64,000 bases of DNA from Melampsora larici-populina 98AG31 (Eukaryota > Basidiomycota > Pucciniomycetes > Pucciniales > Melampsoraceae), in NCBI RefSeq assembly GCF_000204055.1, contig NW_006768819.1, forward strand, positions 414,120 through 478,119. Direction: 5' to 3'. Below, in pieces: positions 57,445 to 64,000 of the stretch. Positions within the stretch are counted from its first letter, which is position 1; each line of letters opens with the position of its first letter. The position numbers and the translations under genes were made by a program. Under the pieces are notes generated by a model. That model saw nothing but the letters and a program-made list of their open reading frames with translations. It did no database searches and had not been told where the DNA came from.

Positions 57445-60400
57445 TGAAACGAACGTGATTTTTCTTTGATCCCTTCAGCTAAGTTCTCGATCTTTGTTAT
57501 CACCAGGGATTAGTCACTGTAGAGCAACTTGATGCACACCTAGCCCTTATTTTATTTCCCTTTTTACCGATCGCCCTGGAGGAAAACGCCGTTCAGGTTG
57601 TCAATGTGATGCGTGACACCTATAAGGTAATCAATCAACATGATACGTCACCGCGAATTCATCTCTTCATTGTTACATTGTTATACAAGCATATTTATGC
57701 TAGATCAATACTTGGACAAAAACTCTATCATCTACAGACTTGCAAGGTTTCATTCATTGCACTTCCTCGATTTCTGATTGAGCAGTTAAAACCATTTTCA
57801 ATCGAATTTTTCCATTGAGGAAGTAGAATTTAGCGCTCTTGTCAGGTCAGGTTGGCCGTGACCCACAAGAGAGCGAGAACCTCATCCAGGTATATTATGA
57901 TACAGAAACAAGTACAATCGTGTTCTTTGGCAATGCCCAAGGGAGCCTGAATACTAGTCAAGCCCAATCTGACTATCTATTCGGTCACAAAAATCGATCT
58001 TCGGATTCAAGTACCCTCTCACTTGTTGCCTGTGTATGTTCAATTGATCTGAAGACCCTTTGTCGTCCTGATTCTCTTCCGAGACTTAGTCAACTTGTAG
58101 ACACATTGTGTTTTTGGGCAAACCATGTATTAAAATTATTATGATCGCGACGAGTATAAGATCACGCGCCATAACCCGCCCAGTGCGTTTTGTTTCAAAA
58201 TTAGTCTCTGAATCTCCTTAGAGCATCTTGGTCGCTTTATTTATATTTTCTTCCAAATTTGAGCTGTGATACTTTGTATAGAACTACAAAAAGATTACCT
58301 TTGATATTCATATATACTTTTCTATCGCTGATGGAGTAGCTTTCAGCTCTGTCACACATTTGTTGGCGGATGAAATTACAACGGCTAGTTTCTTCATGAT
58401 GCTCTTCGCTGACGGTGTGCCAAAATACGCACTACGTTCGCGCGGCGTCCTTATCTCACAGGAACACGGCGTCTTTTCTACCAGAAAATCGATTTAAAAC
58501 GGTGTGGTTCATCTGGTGAGGCGTTCTGATCATAAGCTCGCAAATCCTCTGCCACGAGAATACAAAATTCTGATTTTCTCGTCACTCTTGCAGTGTTGTA
58601 GAAGGCATCATGGCGAATTTCGGCTCGGGTCACCTCGAAAACATATATCCTGCCATTCTGTACAATTGGAAACAACCGCTGGCAATTCATGGGCATGGAC
58701 TGGTGTTAAGATTTGCGAATGATAAAGGTCGAAAGTTTATCATTTCATCAGAATGATCTGGACCCAAGTGAGAATATATACGTGATATTGGTTGAAAAGT
58801 ACTCATTTTGTCAACCGCAGGACTTTTAGCCATTAGCAATCCCAAAGGCAAAAATTTAGCCAAGACTATGTGACCGTACCATTTTCAATACCCATTTTTC
58901 CATCGCGGTCAAACAAACTCTTTTGAGGCGCATCTATACCGTCAAAACACTCATTTGAAATTCAATTTATAAACCAACTCCTTGAATTAGCCTTCAATGA
59001 CAATGATTACGCCTGGTAGAGTGGAAAAACCAAACGGGCCTTGAACTTGGAAAGTGATGGGATGATGATTAGATATAGCACGATAAAATTTAATTGTTGA
59101 GACATATCCACAGTCAAGATCTCATTGCTGAGACGTATGAAAAATCATGGTGAAGAGGTTGAGCCATCAAGGCTAACTACAGGTACAGTGATAGTAGCAG
59201 ATAAACATGTAACATCTTTTTAATTGAGGACCACACATACGAGTCTTCTTCAAGAATGAACAGTTTGCCATACTTTTTTGCTTTCATTGATAGCCAGCAG
59301 GTCTAAGCTTGACTTTCTACCTATCCAGTAAAGTGTTTTTCCAATAACAAAAAGTAAAGATGTGTCTCAAACATGGAAGTTTTCTTCAACACCACATCAT
59401 ATCTAACAACTCTTCTCTGGATACTTCATCTGCTTCTGAGACCGTTATGCTGGTAGATGTGCTGTTTGATCTCAGAGATTCCTGTAAAATAGCCCCCTTA
59501 GTATGTATAAATGGTCATCCTGTGGCGTTAATTTATGGAGGGGTTTGAGCCGGGTCGAGTTAGCAAATCTGGACTGTTCAAGTTGAAGTGTGTCAAAAAG
59601 TGAGCATTCAGTGGAGGGGCGTGAGTTCATTTACATATAATTTTTTGAACACAAGACTTGCTCGTGATTTTATGGAAGCTATCTTTGGGAGTGGCATGGT
59701 AGTTAAATGACAAATTGATAGACATATTCAACTTCAAAGATCTTATTATGCGTAATCTCAAGGGCAAACCACAAGCAAATTGGCAGAGAATCCGGGACAA
59801 GATTAGTTAATAAATCCTGCAGTGCTACGATAGCTTTTGTAAGCTTATATTTTCCATATCAAAAAGGCTTCCGGGAGATAAGTTGATGGTGGAGAAACTG
59901 GAGAAACCAATCTCTAGAAGAAAATTTGAAACCAAGTTTCAAAATCCAATTCAAAGGTACAAAAGGTCAGGGAGATAGGTGGGTATATGTTCAGAAGACA
60001 GCGTCAGCTAACTTAACAAAGTCCCTCCGAGGCTTGACACCCTGTCAATCAACAAGCACAACATTAAGTAAAAAGTTACTTAACTCAACCAAATTTCGCA
60101 CTCGTTTGCATTAGCAGCGCTGTAACTTTTATAACTTTACAGATAGTGCATGTACTCCGCACCGGTCGTGCAGTAAGGTAAAGTTTTAATTTTTTGAGTA
60201 CACATCACCTGCTTTCATGGCCAGTTTTCATGTGATAGAGGCACTGTTCTCTTCTTTGCACTAAGATACTAATACTCCATCTACACATGAAGACCCGATA
60301 TCATCCTGTTCATCTACTCGATCGATAGATCTTAATTTAAAATTACAAATTTAACATGAGTTTGTTCAGATCTTAATACATGAATTCCAATTAAAAAACA

Positions 60401-60853
60401 AAGGCTTTACTACATCGAGAAAGCTTTTAATGAGTCTGAATACACATAATGATCTTGTAAAAGATTTAAAGATTTAAAACTAGGAAATAAAAATCCAAAC
60501 TTCAATTTTTAATTTGTATCACTTGATCCTAAAAGTCCTCCAATGATTGGTCTTTTAATGTTGATTTTCTTAAATATTGACCTCTACATAGCTATATGAA
60601 TCTAGACATCTTTCATTTTCATCTGAATGGTTTGGAGTCGAGTTCAAGATGGTTGATTGACTTATTTCAATTGAAGACATCGATCGGTGTCAAACGTTCT
60701 CGAGTTGATTCATGCAACTGTAAGGCTTGGAATTCATCGTGTGTGAGTGGTGAAAAGGAGATATTGGTTGTTGACTTTGGTGTTGGAGGTCTGGTTGAGT
60801 TTCGTTTTTGGAGTCGAGTTGCCGGGAACAAGTCGTGATGTGTGATACCGCAT
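57445..60853. other. Intergenic
   Basis: No supported gene. Frames such as 57839-58144 and 59926-60114 show no motif or intron support. Confidence 0.45.
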
Positions 60854-60891
60854 GCGTTAGCCAATTGGTAAATTTACCGATTCGCTAACGC
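60854..60891. repeat. 38-bp imperfect palindrome upstream of GCV2
   Basis: GCGTTAGC at the left mirrors GCTAACGC at the right, around a perfect 12-bp core palindrome (GGTAAATTTACC). It lies ~460 bp before the GCV2 start. It could be a regulatory site or a decayed TIR end. Confidence 0.6.
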
Positions 60892-61350
60892 AAAATGACC
60901 GAAAATTAACTACCGCGGGGCTCCCTCATGCTGCGACATGCGGATTCAACTTGCTTGAATGACAGCTGTAACCTTACCGCACCCGACTTACCGCACGAGT
61001 GCGGATGCTCTCAGGCTGTTTGGGTACTTATCGATTTGGTCAGGTTTATTGAATTGTTTGTGAGTTTGGTCAGTATCCGGTCCGATTTCACCGGACTTTG
61101 TCTCCATCGATCGGGGTCGTTTTTTTTTGTGCAGATCGAGATTTTTTTTTGTCCTGCAAGCTCACAAAGAATTGTCGCTCAGATCTCGTACCTTAGTTCC
61201 ACCTTGACCGCTGGTGCCTCATAGAATCCCAGTGTTTGGGCTTATTAGGATTCAGTCAAAGCCAGACCCACTGCTGGGTTCATCTAGGTTCACCTTTGAA
61301 TACGACTTTGCAACGTTTACTTTTCAACTCATCAGGCGCCCAAGCACATC

Positions 61351-63962
61351 ATGTTATCTTCCCTCTCGATCATCAGTCGAATAACTAGTCGGCCGGCTAT
61401 ATCAAAGTCTTACATTCCTACGTCTCGAGCACTGACTAAGCGCTGCATCAGTATTCGCGCGAATCCTACAGGAGCCGCTATCACGAACAATCAACAACTC
61501 CGTACCGCCACGACCAAGTCTGCGGCTACATCTGAAATTCACAGCTCAATATTTGCTCCTTTGGATACTTTCCCTTCCCGCCATGTGGGTCCTCGCGATG
61601 AAGACATCAAATATATGTTGAAAACCCTTGGCTTCGAGTCTCTTGATGATTTTGTTAATGAAGTCGTACCCGACTCGATTCGAATGAATGAGCTCAACAA
61701 TGAAGAGCTCCCTGTTCTGAGCGAGAGCCAACTATCTAAGCGTGCAGAAGAGTTGTCGAACAAAAACATCTTGGCAAGAAATTACATTGGAATGGGATAC
61801 TCGAATGCCGTCATGCCGCCTGCGATTGCTAGAAATGTGAGATACTCATTTTATACAATTGATTTTTAAAAATGCTTCTGATTTTACTTACTAGCCTTCT
61901 TGAATTTTCAACTTTGGATCAGGTCCTTGAAAATCCCGCTTGGTACACGAGTTACACTCCCTACCAGCCTGAAATATCTCAAGGCAGATTGGAGTCTTTG
62001 ATCAATTACCAGACGATGATCAGCTCGCTCACCGGTTTATCAATTTCTAATGCATCATTATTAGACGAAGCAACTGCTGCCGCTGAAGCTATGACACTTT
62101 CTTACAATCAGTTGAAGGGAAAGAAAAAAACCTACCTTGTCGATCGATCTGTGTACCCTCAAACTATGGCTGTTCTCCGTAACCGATCAGGTCCTACAGG
62201 CATCAATCTTGTGGTCGGAAACATCAAAAAAATCCTGGAAGGCTCCACAGAGCACGATCGACAGCTCAAAGCCGACTGTTTCGGAGCGCTCCTCCAATAT
62301 CCTGAGCGACGAGGAGACATTACAGACTGGGCATCCGTTACTGAGCAGATTCACGAACTTGGCGGCTTAGTCACTTGCGCTACTGATCTTTTATCATTAA
62401 CTAAGATCAAGCCCCCAGGTGAATGGGGCGCAGACATTGCGGTCGGAAACAGTGCCCGATTTGGAGTCCCTCTAGGCTATGGTGGACCCCATGCAGCCTT
62501 CTTTGCCGTCAAAGAGAGTTTGACGCGGAAAATCCCCGGCCGGTTGATCGGCGTGTCAAAGGACGCTAATGGAAAACCCGCTTATCGATTAACGCTGCAG
62601 ACTCGGGAACAGCATATCCGCAGAGATAAAGCTCTTTCCAACGTATGCACTGCCCAGGCATTATTGGCCAACCTGGCAGCGTTCTACGCAGTATATCATG
62701 GACCACACGGTCTTTCGAAAATTGCCGATAAAGTTCACGCCTTCACTCAAGTTTTAGAGGCTGGTTTGAAAAAGTTGAGCTACGAGATTGTTAATGAGAG
62801 TTATTTTGATCGGTTGACAGTCAACACTTCTCGAATCGCCATGAAAGTTGTGATGAGTGAAGCCGAGAAACGTTTGATAAACCTACGATCTCCAGACGAA
62901 TTCCATGTAGGAATCACTATAGACGAGTCTCATTCGATTGATGATCTAGTCAAGCTCCTAAATCTCTTTGTAGACTTGAACGACATGACATTCAACAACC
63001 GGAGATCGGCAGCTGACCATCACTTTACGGCTCAATCCGTCCTTGACTTGGCTAAGTCCTTGAAGCTCGACACTATCCTTGAGCTACCTACTAGCAACTC
63101 CATCAATGCATCCTCTTCTAAGCCGACTCAATCTCCCGTGCGATCTGTTGTTCCATCTCCAATGCAGAGACAGAGCAAATTTCTAGAGCACAAGGTTTTC
63201 AATTCGTACCACTCCGAAACAGCCCTGATGCGATATATCTACTCCCTTCAAGCTAAAGATCTGTCCCTCGTTGACAGCATGATCCCGCTGGGCTCTTGTA
63301 CTATGAAACTGAACTCGGCAAGCTCGATGATGCCATTAAGCATGAAGAAATTCAGCGAGCTACATCCTTTTGCCCCCGTCCATCAAGCCAAAGGATACTT
63401 GGAAATGATTCGCGTGAGTTCACACTATAGATCGCCAGCTTCAGTTTCCCTCTACCTCAACAATTTTTCTCTCCCTCACTAACACTCCAATGCGTTTGAT
63501 CAGGAATTGGAAGAAGACTTGAGTAGGATCACTGGCTTCCCGGCAATCAGTCTTCAGCCCAATTCGGGAGCTCAGGGAGAGTACGCCGGCCTGTCCGTCA
63601 TTCGAGCCTATCATCACGCCCGAGGTGACAAACAACGAGAAGTATGTCTGGTACCTGTCAGCGCGGTGAGTGTTCCATCATCCTAAAACTAGTGAAGAAA
63701 CTGGACTTACCATTGCGATACACGTGATAGCATGGCACCAATCCAGCCTCTGCTGTGATGGCCGGAATGAGAGTAATTTCGATCAAAACTACAAATACTG
63801 GCGAACTCGATTTGGTGGATTTGGAAGCAAAAGCTTCAAAGCATGCTCATGAGCTGGCAGCAATTATGATCACCTACCCTTCAACCTTTGGGGTTTTCGA
63901 ACCAAATGTAGCAAAGGCTTGTGAGATTATTCATCGATATGGTGGTCAAGTATACCTGGATG
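61351..63962 (+). CDS. GCV2: Glycine dehydrogenase (decarboxylating), P protein, mitochondrial; 3' end outside window
   Basis: Visible exons: 61351-61836, 61923-63413, 63504-63665 and 63731-63962 (introns 86, 90 and 65 bp; a fourth donor GTTAGT at 63963), 790 codons so far of the ~1000 usual. The first ~60 residues are basic and Ser/Thr-rich, a mitochondrial presequence. Family motifs: [151 protein letters not shown] and [12 protein letters not shown]. It decarboxylates glycine with pyridoxal phosphate and passes aminomethyl to H protein. The PLP lysine region lies beyond the window end. No defects seen. Confidence 0.97.
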
Positions 63963-64000
63963 GTTAGTTTTAACTTTGCCCAGTTTCCTTGAAACCTGTC

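Noticed and set aside
57839..58144. 101-codon plus-strand ORF
   Set aside because: No recognisable domain or intron structure.
1..64000. tRNA, snRNA or rRNA genes
   Set aside because: No cloverleaf or conserved rRNA segment was found by eye on either strand; a covariance-model scan would be needed to be sure.

Overview
This is a eukaryotic, AT-rich, intron-dense fungal window. The genes have many short GT-AG introns (mostly 56-115 bp), and ribosomal protein genes, HRD1 and a mitochondrial glycine decarboxylase P-protein gene can be recognised. Single genes are separated by long tracts of nested transposons. Small secreted proteins with a signal peptide, a pro-segment and a Lys-Arg (Kex2-type) site also occur. 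The best fit is a basidiomycete, most likely a rust fungus (Pucciniales, Melampsora-like). That assignment is inference, because no database was searched.

Layout. 0-5 kb: an old LTR-like repeat, a decayed Copia pol fragment and a TA-flanked TIR element. 5.1-8.5 kb: a Rho-type guanine nucleotide exchange factor gene (minus). 10.0-14.2 kb: an almost intact hAT transposon with 8-bp target duplication and a five-part transposase gene carrying one stop codon. 14.2-20.6 kb: a minus-strand Copia retrotransposon carcass with its 3' LTR and polypurine tract, interrupted by a solo LTR (5-bp TSD), a TA-flanked TIR element and a smaller TIR element. 24.1-26.9 kb: HRD1 ERAD ubiquitin ligase (minus). 28.7 kb and 41.4-43.4 kb: three paralogous Trp-rich secreted protein genes, two of them in a 1.3-kb-arm inverted repeat with identical mature peptides. 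29-41 kb is otherwise a transposon/repeat desert with a second solo LTR (34.1-35.1 kb) and several MITE-like elements. 44.5-45.5 kb: a five-exon gene for a small, probably mitochondrial membrane protein. 46.3-47.9 kb: RPL26 and RPS21, divergent. 49.6-53.6 kb: a tandem pair of F-box/LRR-like genes on a ~2.5-kb duplication. 54.4-55.7 kb: a PAP2-type lipid phosphatase (minus) with a Harbinger-like MITE just upstream. 61.35 kb to the end: GCV2 (truncated by the window).

Most notable finding. Two unrelated DNA transposons (hAT at 10-14 kb, TA-element at 17.3-18.8 kb) each contain the same non-coding architecture. A perfect hairpin lies at a 5' splice site, followed by intron 1, segment X, intron 2 and segment Y. 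Directly downstream lies a 5'-truncated second copy in which both introns are precisely absent, followed by one more Y. The order W-i-X-i-Y-spacer-wX-Y-Y is the same although the sequences are not alike. The intron-less copies look like tandem re-insertion of spliced RNA (cDNA). A third locus (40.14-40.47 kb, read on the minus strand) has the same X-Y-spacer-X-Y-Y order without introns. Other tandem repeats at 14.4 and 32.3 kb also end in CAG followed by GT.
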